Positions 36,342-45,280 of a stretch of DNA of 64,000 nucleotides are shown here, one piece after another. How positions within the stretch are numbered: position 1 is the stretch's first letter; every line of letters starts with the position of its first letter. The notes beneath the pieces were generated by a model. That model saw only the letters and a program-made list of their open reading frames with translations. It did no database searches and was not told where the DNA came from. The position numbers and the translations under genes are program-made. The DNA is from Pseudomonas sp. PD9R (lineage in GTDB: Bacteria > Pseudomonadota > Gammaproteobacteria > Pseudomonadales > Pseudomonadaceae): contig NZ_JAHTMR010000002.1 in assembly GCF_019200975.1 (NCBI RefSeq), forward strand, positions 1-64,000, given 5' to 3'.

Positions 36342-37327
36342 ACAACGTCGAACACGTCACCCCGACACCCGCTCAGGAACAAGCGGCACTGGCCTGGCTG
36401 AGTTTGCTGCACGACCAGCCGAGCAGTGGCGATCAGGTCACATTCAGCCAGTGGTTGCAGGCCGATCCGGCCCATGCCGAGGCCTATGCCCAAGCGCAAG
36501 TGTTGTGGGAGTTGAGCGAAGTGCCGGCGCGCACGCTGGCAGATGAAGATGCATTAGCGCTGCAGCGTTACCTCAACGCGATGAATCGCTCGCGGCGCAG
36601 CAGCGTTATGCGTTGGTCCGGGGCGCTGGCCATGGCGGCGTGCCTGCTGCTGATGATCAGCCTCGGCAGCGGTTGGCAGCCATCGCGCTGGATCGATGAC
36701 CTGGGCGCCGATTATGTGTCGGCGCCGGGGGAAATCCGTACCGTCACCCTGGCCGATAAATCGCAAGTCACCCTCGATGCCGACAGCGCTATCGCCGTGG
36801 ATTTCAGTGGCGGTGAGCGGCATGTCCAGTTGCGTCGCGGTGCCGGTTTTTTCAGCGTGACGCACACGGGTGAACCGTTCGTGGTTGATGCGGAAAAGGG
36901 CCAGGCGCGTGTACTCGGCACGCAGTTTGAAGTTCGCCTGCAACCCCGTGGCGCGCAGGTCACGGTGTTGTCCGGTCGGGTCGGTGTCACGCCGGACAAA
37001 CAGGCTGAACAGCAAATCCTGACCGCCGGCCAGCAAGTGGCTTTCGGCGAAGGCTCGGCGCAACCGCTGCATGCTGTGGACAGCGAGGCGCAGTTGGCGT
37101 GGCGCCAGGGTTGGCTCAATTACTACAAGGCGACCCTTGCCGATGTGGTGCAGGACCTGGGGCGTTATTACCCCGGACGGATTGTGTTGCTCAACGATGA
37201 GCTGGCCAGGCGCCGGGTCAGTGGCAGCTTTCCGAGCAAAGACCCACTGGCGGTGTTGAGTTCGTTGCAGGGGGTGTTGGGATTTGAGCAACATCAGGTT
37301 TGGGGCCAGCTGATTATTTTGCGGTGA
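36338..37327 (+). CDS. FecR family anti-sigma / sigma regulator
   Basis: The 329-residue protein has a cytoplasmic N-terminal anti-sigma domain (about 1-85, ALAWLSLLHDQPSSGDQVTFSQWLQADPAHAEAYAQ), one membrane segment (about 88-106) and a periplasmic FecR domain (about 125-230, DYVSAPGEIRTVTLADKSQVTLDADSAIAV), then a short STN-like tail. It relays the siderophore-bound state of the receptor to the sigma factor. It starts at GTG 36338, coupled to the sigma gene. Confidence 0.92.
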   Translation: MNNVEHVTPTPAQEQAALAWLSLLHDQPSSGDQVTFSQWLQADPAHAEAYAQAQVLWELSEVPARTLADEDALALQRYLNAMNRSRRSSVMRWSGALAMAACLLLMISLGSGWQPSRWIDDLGADYVSAPGEIRTVTLADKSQVTLDADSAIAVDFSGGERHVQLRRGAGFFSVTHTGEPFVVDAEKGQARVLGTQFEVRLQPRGAQVTVLSGRVGVTPDKQAEQQILTAGQQVAFGEGSAQPLHAVDSEAQLAWRQGWLNYYKATLADVVQDLGRYYPGRIVLLNDELARRRVSGSFPSKDPLAVLSSLQGVLGFEQHQVWGQLIILR

Positions 37328-37331
37328 GGAA

Positions 37332-37392
37332 AATCAAAAGATCGCAACCTGCGCGTTCCCCTGAAGGAGCCGCCGAAGGCTGCGATCTTTTG
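37332..37392. repeat. REP-like inverted pair, shortened
   Basis: AATCAAAAGATCGCAACC (from 37332) faces GGCTGCGATCTTTTGA (to 37392). The left arm lacks the GGCAGCTCC part. It sits between fecR and the receptor gene, where it may separate their transcripts. Confidence 0.78.
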
Positions 37393-37504
37393 ACCTTTAA
37401 AAATATTTTCAACTTTCTGCTGAGGTAAAACCAAACGCCATCCGTGTAGTGACTGAAACTGCGAGTCATTCGCATCCGTTGCGGTTCTACACAGGTCATG
37501 AGTC

Positions 37505-39931
37505 ATGAAGTCCAGGGCAAAATCCGGTTCGGTCAAACAATGGTTAAGTGTTTCTGCGTTGAGCTTCTCGGCGCTGGCGTTGCTGCCGCTGAGCGTAGCG
37601 ATGGCGGCGGAAACCAGTGCCCAGCAACGCACGCAATTCAGTTTTTCGATGGCCGCCAAACCGCTGCCCCAGGCCTTGAGCGACTTCAGCCGCATCACCG
37701 GCATCAGCGTGGTCTACACCGATGAAGCGCCTTACGGCATTACTGCCCCGGCACTCAACGGCCAGTTGACTGCCGAACAAGCCTTGCAACGCCTGCTCAT
37801 CGGCTCGGGCTTGACGTTCCGGCGTGCCGACAGCCACACCATGGCCCTGGAACCGATGCCCAGTGAAGGCGCGTTGAACCTCGGCGCAACCACCATTACA
37901 TCGATGATGGATGAATCCACGAGCTACCAGCCGCCACCCACCAGTTCGGTGATGCGCTCCTCGACACCGCTCCAGGAAATTCCCCAGACCATCAACATGG
38001 TTCCGGCCCAAGTCATTCGCGACCAGGTTCCACGCAATCTCGATGATGCCCTGGCCAATGTCAGCGGCATCACCCAGGGCAACACGCTGGGGAGTACCCA
38101 GGATTCGGTGATGACTCGCGGCTTCGGCGACAACCGCAATGGTTCGATCATGCGCGACGGCATGCCGATCGTGCAGGGCCGTGGACTTAATGAAAGCGTG
38201 GACCGCATCGAAGTGCTCAAAGGCCCGGCCTCGCTGCTCTATGGCATCCAGGACCCGGGCGGCGTGGTCAACATGGTCAGCAAGAAACCCGAGCTTGAGC
38301 GATACAACGCGTTGACGTTGCGCGGCTCGACTTACGGCGAGGGCAAGAACGGCAGCGGCGGCACCCTCGACAGCACTGGCGCCCTCGGCACTTCCGGACT
38401 GGCCTACCGCATGGTGCTGGACCACGAAGACGAAGATTACTGGCGCAACTTCGGCGTTCACCGCGAAAGCCTGGTGGCGCCGTCGCTGGCCTGGTTCGGT
38501 GAAAGCACAAAGTTGCTGTTGGCCTATGAGCATCGCGAATTCCTCACGCCTTTCGACCGTGGCACGCTGATCGACCCGCGCACCAACCACCCGTTGGACA
38601 TCTCGCGCAAGGAGCGTCTCGACGAGCCGTTCAATAACATGGAAGGGCGTTCGGACCTCTATCACTTCGAGGCCGACCATGAACTCAACGACAACTGGAA
38701 AGCCCACTTCGGCTACAGCTGGAACCGTGAAACCTACGACGCCAGTCAGGTGCGCGTGACGGCCATCGATCCCCAAAAAGGCACCCTGACCCGTAGCATG
38801 GACGGCACGCAGAACGCGATCAGCACCGACCGGTTCACCACCGCCAGCATGGAAGGCAACGTGAATGTGCTGGGCATGCAGCACGACCTGCTGTTCGGCG
38901 TCGATGACGAATACCGCAAAATCTACCGCGAGGATTTGATCCGGCAGAAAAGCAGGACCACCTTCAGCTACCTCAACCCGGTGTATGGCCGCGAAGTGCC
39001 GGGCACCACGGTCAGCCCCGCCGACAGTGCACAGACTGATGAGCTGCGCAGCGATTCGATCTTCCTCCAGGACTCCATCCACCTTACCGATCAGTGGATT
39101 CTGGTAGGCGGCGGGCGTTTCCAGGAATACGACCAGTACGCCGGCAAAGGCGTGCCGTTCCGGGCCAACACAGACAGCAACGGTCAGAAGTGGATTCCGC
39201 GCGCAGGCCTGGTCTATCGCTACACCGATGAGCTGTCGTTCTACGGCAGCTACACCGAGTCGTTCAAACCGAACTCGACTATCGCGCCGTTGAGCGGCAG
39301 CACGGTGGTGCTCGATGGCAGCATTGCACCGGAAGAAGCCAAGGCTTGGGAGATTGGCGCCAAGCTCGATCTGCCGGGTCGCGTGACGGGCAACGTCGCG
39401 CTGTTCGACATCAAGAAACGCAACGTACTGATTGCCAACGCCGAAGGACCTACGACGATTTACAGCGCCGCTGGCGAAGTGCGTTCCCGTGGTCTGGAAG
39501 TGGATTTGAGCGGTCAGCTCACCGAGCGCTGGAGCGTGATCGGCAGCTACGCCTACACCGATGCCGAGGTCACCGAAGACCCGGACTACAAAGGCAAACA
39601 ACTGCAGAACGTCGCCAGGAACAGCGGCTCGATGTCGGCGGTGTATGACTTTGGCACCATCGTCGGTGGCGATCAGTTGCGAGTGGGTGGCGGGGCGCGT
39701 TACGTCGGTGAGCGGGCGGGGGACGCGGCGAATGATTTCGACCTGCCGAGTTATACCGTGGCCGATGCCTTCGCCACTTACGACACCAGAGTCGACGGGC
39801 AAAAGGTCAAGTTTCAGCTCAACGTGAAGAACCTGTTTGACCGCACCTACTACACCTCGGCGGTGAGTCGGTTCTTCGTCTCGATGGGTGATTCGCGTCA
39901 GGTGACGTTCTCGAGCACGCTGGAGTTCTGA
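37505..39931 (+). CDS. TonB-dependent siderophore receptor with signalling (STN) domain
   Basis: The 808-residue protein has a long signal peptide (about residues 1-34), the secretin/TonB N-terminal STN domain (about 45-120: FSMAAKPLPQALSDFSRITGISVVYTDE), the plug (SSTPLQEIPQTINMVPAQVIRDQ, VDRIEVLKGPASLLYGIQDPGGVVNMVSKKP) and a 22-strand barrel ending RQVTFSSTLEF. The STN domain makes it a transducer that signals to FecR. It resembles hydroxamate and FoxA/FpvA-type ferrisiderophore receptors; the ligand is unknown. No siderophore synthesis genes are near, so it probably takes a foreign siderophore. Confidence 0.93.
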   Translation: MKSRAKSGSVKQWLSVSALSFSALALLPLSVAMAAETSAQQRTQFSFSMAAKPLPQALSDFSRITGISVVYTDEAPYGITAPALNGQLTAEQALQRLLIGSGLTFRRADSHTMALEPMPSEGALNLGATTITSMMDESTSYQPPPTSSVMRSSTPLQEIPQTINMVPAQVIRDQVPRNLDDALANVSGITQGNTLGSTQDSVMTRGFGDNRNGSIMRDGMPIVQGRGLNESVDRIEVLKGPASLLYGIQDPGGVVNMVSKKPELERYNALTLRGSTYGEGKNGSGGTLDSTGALGTSGLAYRMVLDHEDEDYWRNFGVHRESLVAPSLAWFGESTKLLLAYEHREFLTPFDRGTLIDPRTNHPLDISRKERLDEPFNNMEGRSDLYHFEADHELNDNWKAHFGYSWNRETYDASQVRVTAIDPQKGTLTRSMDGTQNAISTDRFTTASMEGNVNVLGMQHDLLFGVDDEYRKIYREDLIRQKSRTTFSYLNPVYGREVPGTTVSPADSAQTDELRSDSIFLQDSIHLTDQWILVGGGRFQEYDQYAGKGVPFRANTDSNGQKWIPRAGLVYRYTDELSFYGSYTESFKPNSTIAPLSGSTVVLDGSIAPEEAKAWEIGAKLDLPGRVTGNVALFDIKKRNVLIANAEGPTTIYSAAGEVRSRGLEVDLSGQLTERWSVIGSYAYTDAEVTEDPDYKGKQLQNVARNSGSMSAVYDFGTIVGGDQLRVGGGARYVGERAGDAANDFDLPSYTVADAFATYDTRVDGQKVKFQLNVKNLFDRTYYTSAVSRFFVSMGDSRQVTFSSTLEF

Positions 39932-40977
39932 TGAAAGCCTTCAGCCTGTTATTTCTGCTCCTTAGCAGCACGGTTTACGCCGCTCCCGCGCCGGATGCGC
40001 GGGTGTATCACCGCGAAGATCAGGTCACGCTGCCCGGCTCGGGTGACAGCTGGGGCTTCGCGGCGCTGGACCCGACGCGGCCCTACCTGTTTCTCGCCCG
40101 ACGCGAAAACGGCCTGAGCGTGCTCGATGTCCGTAAGCAACGCTTGATCAAAACCATCAAAGGTTCGCAGGGCGCCAATGGCGTGGTGTTTGTCCCTTCG
40201 CTGGACCGCGTGTTCGTGCTCAATACCGATGGCAGCCTGGGCGTGGTCGAGTTATCCACACTCAAACTGCTCAAGCGCATCCCGGTGGCCCAGAGCAATC
40301 TCAACAGCGCGGTGTATGAACCGCGCAGCGGCCAGGTCATCATCGTCAGCGGTCGGCGTGCGGATCGTTCGACCTTGTTTGTGTTCGATCCGAAAGCAGA
40401 GCGCATCAGCGCCGCCCATGAACTGAACGTGAAGAAAATAGACCCGTTGCTGCTTAAAGGCGATGGCAGTTTCTTCCTGCCGATGCGTGATGAAGGCCAG
40501 GTTGCGCGATTCTCTGCGACGACGTTCGAGGTCCTCGACACCTGGCAATTCGATGGATGCCCGCGCCCGAGTGCGTTGGCGCAGGATGTCGAACGGAACC
40601 GGTTATTCGTGGCGTGTCGCGGTGACAATCCTCGGCTGGTGGTGGCCGATAGAGAGACCGGTGAAGTGCAGACCAGCCTGCCGATTACGCGCGACGTCAA
40701 CGCCGTGGCGTATGATCCGGACAGCCGACGCTTGATCATTCCAAGTGGCGTCGATGCCAGCCTGACGGTCATCCAGCAGTTGGACGCCGATCATTACGCA
40801 TTACAGGCGAACATCAGCACGCTGCCCATGGCGTACAACATGGCCTTCGATCCACAGAGCAAAAAGGTTTATCTGCCGGCGATGGACTTTACCCAGCCAG
40901 CATCGGCGAAAGGTGAACCCAAGCTTGATCCGCTGTTCCACGCTGATACGTTCAGCGTGATGACGCTGGCGCCCTGA
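39931..40977 (+). CDS. Periplasmic YVTN/WD-like beta-propeller protein
   Basis: The 348-residue protein has a signal peptide (residues 1-18) and about seven blades of the pattern V...D...RLFVxxxxxxxVxVVD (for example DRVFVLNTDGSLGVVELSTLKLLKRI, NRLFVACRGDNPRLVVADRETGEV, NAVAYDPDSRRLIIPSG). Its ATG overlaps the receptor stop by one base, so the two are co-translated. A periplasmic propeller coupled to a siderophore receptor suggests a partner in binding or releasing iron or in signalling; the exact function is unknown. Confidence 0.82.
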   Translation: MKAFSLLFLLLSSTVYAAPAPDARVYHREDQVTLPGSGDSWGFAALDPTRPYLFLARRENGLSVLDVRKQRLIKTIKGSQGANGVVFVPSLDRVFVLNTDGSLGVVELSTLKLLKRIPVAQSNLNSAVYEPRSGQVIIVSGRRADRSTLFVFDPKAERISAAHELNVKKIDPLLLKGDGSFFLPMRDEGQVARFSATTFEVLDTWQFDGCPRPSALAQDVERNRLFVACRGDNPRLVVADRETGEVQTSLPITRDVNAVAYDPDSRRLIIPSGVDASLTVIQQLDADHYALQANISTLPMAYNMAFDPQSKKVYLPAMDFTQPASAKGEPKLDPLFHADTFSVMTLAP

Positions 40978-40981
40978 GACG

Positions 40982-41067
40982 AAAAGATCGCAGCCTCGTT
41001 TCACTCGACAGCTCCTACATAGAGATGCGTAGGAGCTGTCGAGTAAAACGAGGCTGCGATCCTCTGA
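40982..41067. repeat. Variant REP-like inverted pair with extended stem
   Basis: Left arm 40982-41018 and right arm 41030-41067 keep GATCGCAGCCTCG and CAGCTCCTAC but carry about 11-12 extra bases (TTTCACTCGA type) in place of TCGG. The insert is present in both arms as reverse complements with one mismatch, so the stem is conserved. Confidence 0.85.
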
Positions 41068-41074
41068 CCTTGCC

Positions 41075-41950
41075 TCAGCGCAAAAACGCCTGCCGATATT
41101 CCCCAGGCGTTCCACTCAACACCTGACGAAACCGGTTGGTGAAATGACTGGCACTGGCAAACCCGCAGGCCAACGCAATCTCACCCAACGGCTGCGACGT
41201 GGTCCGCAACAACTCCCGCGCCCGGCTCATCCGCCGCGCCAGCACATACTGATGCGGTGGCAAGCCAAAGCTTTCGCGGAACATCCGCGCAAAGTGGTAT
41301 TCCGATAACGCACACAACGCGGCCAATTGTCCGAGACTGATGGCTTCGGCCAGCTGACTGTCGATGAACTCCACCAACTGCCGCCGCTGATGCGCCGCCA
41401 AACCACCCTTGAGCCGCAGCCCTTCGCGCAGGCCGACCTGGCCGAGCAACACGTGGCTGAGCATTTCATGGGCCAGGCTACTGGTGAGCAGGCGTTCGCC
41501 GGGTTCATCCCAATTGAGGGTAATCATCTGGCGAAAGCGTCGGGCTTGCAGCGGATCGTCAAGGAACGTGCCTTCTCGCAATTGCAACTCGCGAGGTTCG
41601 CGGTCCAGCAGCGTGACGCAGCCGAGCGCGAATTGTTCGGGGCTGAAATAAATATGGGCCAGGCGGATGTCGCCGTTGATCACCCAGCCGGACTGATGGT
41701 CGGCGGGCAGGATGCACAGTTTGTCCGGGCCGCCCTTGGTGCCGGGCTGATCGCGGCGAAAGGTGCCGGTGCCACCGGCGATGTAGCAAGACAGGGTGTG
41801 GTGACTCGGCGCTTCGTAATCCTGGGCGTCGTGATGGTTGCTCCACAAGGCTGCAGCCATGCCGTCACCGAGCTCGGCGCTGTGCTCGAGGCGAGCATTG
41901 GGCGAGCGGTTGAGGGCTTGAAAGACTTGTAGGGTATCCAGTGCGGCCAT
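41075..41950 (-). CDS. AraC family transcriptional regulator
   Basis: The 291-residue protein has an N-terminal cupin-like sensing part (about 1-180, with HHTLSCYIAGGTGTFRR) and the C-terminal AraC double HTH (about 190-290: LAEAISLGQLAALCALSEYHFARMFRESFGLPPHQYVLARRMSRARELL and PLGEIALACGFASASHFTNRFRQVLSGTPGEYR). ATG 41950 is chosen by homology. It is divergent from a DMT-family exporter at 42102, its probable target. Confidence 0.88.
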   Translation of the reverse strand: MAALDTLQVFQALNRSPNARLEHSAELGDGMAAALWSNHHDAQDYEAPSHHTLSCYIAGGTGTFRRDQPGTKGGPDKLCILPADHQSGWVINGDIRLAHIYFSPEQFALGCVTLLDREPRELQLREGTFLDDPLQARRFRQMITLNWDEPGERLLTSSLAHEMLSHVLLGQVGLREGLRLKGGLAAHQRRQLVEFIDSQLAEAISLGQLAALCALSEYHFARMFRESFGLPPHQYVLARRMSRARELLRTTSQPLGEIALACGFASASHFTNRFRQVLSGTPGEYRQAFLR

Positions 41951-42101
41951 GATCGTTGCTCTATAACACTTGCATCCAACGCCCTGCATCCTACTCCGTA
42001 GACGTTCACCTGCCAGCCCGGTGCGCGACAAAAGCGCAAGTTTATGCAAGTGCACCAAGGTGCTACGCAGGACACTGGTGACCTATTGAGGAGCCTTTGC
42101 C

Positions 42102-43004
42102 ATGAACCTGTCGTTGTATTTACTGACCGTGCTGATCTGGGGCACCACCTGGATTGCCTTGAAATGGCAATTGGGCGTGGTGGCGATTCCGGTGTCGATT
42201 GTTTATCGCTTCGGCCTCGCCGCGCTGGTGCTGTTCGTGATGTTGCTGCTCAGCCGTCGCTTGCAAGTGATGAACCGTCGCGGGCACCTGATTTGCCTGG
42301 CGCAGGGCTTGTGCCTGTTTTGCGTCAACTTCATGTGCTTCCTGACGGCCAGCCAATGGATTCCCAGCGGTTTGGTGGCGGTCGTGTTTTCTACCGCCAC
42401 GCTGTGGAACGCCCTGAATGCGCGGGTGTTTTTCGGCCAGAAAATCGCTCGCAACGTGCTGATGGGCGGTGCGCTGGGCTTGCTCGGCCTGGGCCTGTTG
42501 TTCTGGCCGGAGCTGGTCGGTCATACCGCCAGCCCGCAAACCCTGCTCGGCCTGGGCCTGGCGTTGTGCGGCACCTTATGCTTCTCGGCGGGCAACATGC
42601 TGTCGAGCCTGCAACAGAAAGCCGGGCTGAAGCCGCTGACTACCAACGCCTGGGGCATGGCCTACGGCGCGGCGATGCTGTCGGTGTGGTGTCTGGTCAA
42701 AGGCATTCCGTTCGATATCGAGTGGAATGCCCGTTACATCGGTTCGCTGATGTACCTGGTCATTCCAGGCTCGGTGATAGGTTTCACCGCCTACCTGACA
42801 CTGGTCGGGCGCATGGGGCCGGAGCGCGCCGCCTACTGCACCGTGCTGTTCCCGGTAGTGGCGCTGAATGTGTCGGCGTTTGCCGAGGGTTACCAATGGA
42901 CTTTGCCGGCCCTGATGGGTTTGGTGCTGGTGATGCTGGGTAATGTGTTGGTCTTCCGTAAGCCCAAGGCACCGATGGTGCAAGGCAACGGCAAACTGGC
43001 TTGA
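42102..43004 (+). CDS. DMT superfamily (EamA) transporter
   Basis: The 300-residue protein has ten membrane segments in two EamA repeats (about 1-140 and 150-290); marks include LIWGTTWIALKWQLG at the start and the VIGFTAYLTLVGRMGPERAAYCTVLFPVVAL block in the second repeat. EamA proteins export amino acids or other metabolites. The divergent AraC regulator probably controls it; the substrate is unknown. Confidence 0.86.
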   Translation: MNLSLYLLTVLIWGTTWIALKWQLGVVAIPVSIVYRFGLAALVLFVMLLLSRRLQVMNRRGHLICLAQGLCLFCVNFMCFLTASQWIPSGLVAVVFSTATLWNALNARVFFGQKIARNVLMGGALGLLGLGLLFWPELVGHTASPQTLLGLGLALCGTLCFSAGNMLSSLQQKAGLKPLTTNAWGMAYGAAMLSVWCLVKGIPFDIEWNARYIGSLMYLVIPGSVIGFTAYLTLVGRMGPERAAYCTVLFPVVALNVSAFAEGYQWTLPALMGLVLVMLGNVLVFRKPKAPMVQGNGKLA

Positions 43005-43033
43005 AGCCGCATCAGGATCGAGTGTAGTAATTT

Positions 43034-43543
43034 TCAGCGCTCGATCCTGATCGCTACATAAATCAGTGAAGGCAATATGAAGCCTACAATATGCCGAGCC
43101 CAGTCTTTGTAGTTCCAGTGTTGTGATTCATCCATATTGAACCACTCGACACCGATCACCTGGAAACAGACGTAATAGAGAAATAACGCAATCAACAAAC
43201 CAATGATCGCGAACTTCTTGGCTTCATGGAATTTTTTACTTGTGGTGTTAATGTTCTTGTACAGCTGGTAGGTGCCCATGATGCAGAAGACGGTGAACAT
43301 AACTTCGAGTGTAATGATCAGCCAGTAAATTCGATGATGGAGCATAGGCGAGGTAATCGCCCGGTAGCTGTATTTATAGCCTTCGTGTGTCGTGTCCATG
43401 CTGAGGATGTGCGCAAGGTACTCATAGTTGGTGGCGTAGTCGGTAAAGTTGCTGTACATCACCAGTAAGCCAAAGAAACATATAAACAGCATCAGTGTGG
43501 CTTTGCTGATTTTAATGACGTGGTTGGTTGTAAGTTGGCTCAA
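43034..43543 (-). CDS. DUF2165 family membrane protein
   Basis: The 169-residue protein has four membrane segments (about residues 12-32, 70-95, 108-130 and 145-163) and the DUF2165 pattern LMVIFFGLLVxxxNxTDYxTNYEYLxHILSMDTT. The coding region is clearly AT-richer than its neighbours, which suggests transfer. The function of the family is unknown. It stands alone between two genes of ordinary composition. Confidence 0.8.
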   Translation of the reverse strand: MSQLTTNHVIKISKATLMLFICFFGLLVMYSNFTDYATNYEYLAHILSMDTTHEGYKYSYRAITSPMLHHRIYWLIITLEVMFTVFCIMGTYQLYKNINTTSKKFHEAKKFAIIGLLIALFLYYVCFQVIGVEWFNMDESQHWNYKDWARHIVGFILPSLIYVAIRIER

Positions 43544-43666
43544 GATTATTGTTCTCCAGAATAGGGGGCTTGTTAGTCTGGAGTTTATAGAGCTGTTTAT
43601 GTGTTTGGTGATTAAGTGAATTGCAAGGTATGTATTGGGAAGTTGAGTGTGTGCGTATTAGATTAA

Positions 43667-43698
43667 GCGGGCAGACATAGTTAACGCCTGCCCGTTTT
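43667..43698. terminator. Hairpin between the DUF2165 promoter and the ghrB-like gene end
   Basis: GCGGGCAG and CTGCCCG(T) form a stem around about 12 bases; TTTTTATTT follows on the plus strand, but on the minus strand, where it should end the dehydrogenase transcript, only TTAAT follows. Confidence 0.5.
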
Positions 43699-43701
43699 TA
43701 T

Positions 43702-44676
43702 TTAGCTTTTCCAGACTTGTGGATTAACCAGGTCTTGCGGACGTTCACCCAGCAAGGCACTGCGCAAGTTGACCAGAGCGCGGTTGGCCATCGCGTCGCG
43801 GGTTTCATGGGTGGCCGAGCCGATATGCGGCAAGGTCACGGCATTTTTCAGTTGAAACAGTGGCGATTCTGCCAGCGGTTCCTTTTCGTACACATCCAGC
43901 CCGGCGCCGCGAATCCGATTGTTTTGCAGGGCTTCGATCAGCGCCGGTTCGTCCACTACCGGGCCGCGCGCAATGTTCACCAGGATGGCGCTCGGCTTCA
44001 TCAGCGCCAGTTCGCGATGGCTGATCAGGTGTTTGGTTTTTTCGCTGAGCGGCACCACCAGGCAGACGAAGTCGGCTTCGGCCAGCAGTTCATCGAGACT
44101 GCGGAACTGCGCACCGAGCTCCTGTTCCAGCGCGCTCTTGCGGCTGTTGCCGCTGTAGAGAATCGGCATGTTGAAACCCAAGCGACCACGGCGGGCGATG
44201 GCCGCACCGATGTTGCCCATGCCGACGATGCCCAGGGTCTTGCCATGAACATCGCAACCGAACAGCGGTGCGCCGACAGTGGCCTGCCATTGACCGGCCT
44301 TGGTCCAGGCATCCAGTTCGGCCACGCGGCGGGCGCTGCTCATCAACAAGGCGAAAGCCAGGTCGGCGGTGCTTTCGGTGAGCACGTCAGGCGTGTTGGT
44401 CAACATGATCCCGCGCTCGTTCAAATAGGCCACGTCATAGTTGTCGTAACCCACCGATACGCTGGACACCACTTCTAGTTTCGCGGCGTTTTCCAGCTGA
44501 GCACGGCCAAGTTTGCGACCAACGCCGATCAAGCCGTGGGCATGGGGCAGGGCTTCATTGAACTGGGCGTTGATATCGCCGTTTTTAGGATTCGGCACGA
44601 TGACGTCGAAGTCTTGTTGCAGGCGTTCAACCATTTCAGGCGTGACGCGGCTGAAGGCGAGGACGGTTTTTTTCAT
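43702..44676 (-). CDS. ghrB: D-2-hydroxyacid dehydrogenase (2-ketogluconate/glyoxylate reductase type)
   Basis: The 324-residue enzyme has the D-isomer hydroxyacid dehydrogenase fold: the NAD motif GIVGMGNIGAAIARRG (about residues 148-163), the catalytic Arg in NIARGPVVDEPAL, Glu in GLDVYEKEPL and His in LPHIGSATHETR. It is very like GhrB/TkrA, which reduces glyoxylate, hydroxypyruvate or 2-ketogluconate. It is a single gene, so the substrate is not fixed by context. Confidence 0.87.
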   Translation of the reverse strand: MKKTVLAFSRVTPEMVERLQQDFDVIVPNPKNGDINAQFNEALPHAHGLIGVGRKLGRAQLENAAKLEVVSSVSVGYDNYDVAYLNERGIMLTNTPDVLTESTADLAFALLMSSARRVAELDAWTKAGQWQATVGAPLFGCDVHGKTLGIVGMGNIGAAIARRGRLGFNMPILYSGNSRKSALEQELGAQFRSLDELLAEADFVCLVVPLSEKTKHLISHRELALMKPSAILVNIARGPVVDEPALIEALQNNRIRGAGLDVYEKEPLAESPLFQLKNAVTLPHIGSATHETRDAMANRALVNLRSALLGERPQDLVNPQVWKS

Positions 44677-44711
44677 GGAGGCAAGCTCGTCGGGCGGACA
44701 GGAATGCTTAG

Positions 44712-44799
44712 CAAGCTACAAGTTTCAAGCGGCAAGCTGCAAGTCCAAAAACCACTTCCACCGCTTTTAACTTGCCGCTCGAAGCTTGAAGCTTGTAGC
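44712..44799. repeat. CAAGCTACAAG-type repeat, second copy
   Basis: GCAAGCTACAAGTTTCAAGC (from 44711) and CTTGCCGCTCGAAGCTTGAA (to 44790, then GCTTGTAGC) form an imperfect inverted pair. It is the same family as 7786-7884. Confidence 0.75.
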
Positions 44800-44875
44800 G
44801 CCCCCTCAGTTATACTGTCGGCCTTTCGTGGCTCGCTGACCGGGCCCGACACTTTAAGCATCACCCGGAGCTTTC

Positions 44876-45133
44876 ATGACATCCCCGAAACAACCGCCGG
44901 TCGCCGACACCTTGATCGACGAGCAGGCTGAGCTGCCAGACAGCGTCGACTCCAGCGCCGACAGCGAAACCAAAGCCGCAATCCCGGCGTTCAAGTTCCC
45001 GTTCAAACCAGGCGAGCTCGCTGCAGCGAAAGACTCCAATCAGCCGTGGTACAAGAACGGCGCCAAGAATGGCCACACCAAGACGCCAGGCATGGCGCCT
45101 CCGGGCACGCGGCGTTCGATGGGTAAGCGATAA
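44876..45133 (+). CDS. Small conserved-looking hydrophilic protein
   Basis: The 85-residue protein is acidic at the N terminus (DTLIDEQAELPDSVDSSADS) and basic and Gly/Pro-rich at the C terminus (WYKNGAKNGHTKTPGMAPPGTRRSMGKR). It is probably disordered, with no domain. A ribosome site (CCGGAG) precedes ATG 44876. Codon use is Pseudomonas-like, so I take it as real; the function is unknown. Confidence 0.65.
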   Translation: MTSPKQPPVADTLIDEQAELPDSVDSSADSETKAAIPAFKFPFKPGELAAAKDSNQPWYKNGAKNGHTKTPGMAPPGTRRSMGKR

Positions 45134-45165
45134 GATTCAGATTGCGCGGTGATTTCGGCCGCCGT

Positions 45166-45253
45166 CTTCGCGAGCAGGCTCACTCCCACATTTCGATCGC
45201 GTTCCCCTAAGCGAATTCGGTCAAATGCAGGAGCGAGCTTGCTCGCGAAGAGG
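45166..45253. repeat. REP-type inverted pair (GCGAGCAAGCTCGCTCC type)
   Basis: CTTCGCGAGCAGGCTCACTCCCAC (from 45166) faces GGAGCGAGCTTGCTCGCGAAG (to 45250). It is the same family as 57569-57662, with more mismatches here. Confidence 0.82.
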
Positions 45254-45280
45254 CCAGAACATTCAACTCAAATGTCGGGC

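Noticed and set aside
37544..39802. 752-codon minus-strand frame opposite the TonB receptor
   Set aside because: Shadow of a high-GC gene; the receptor is on the plus strand with full domain order.
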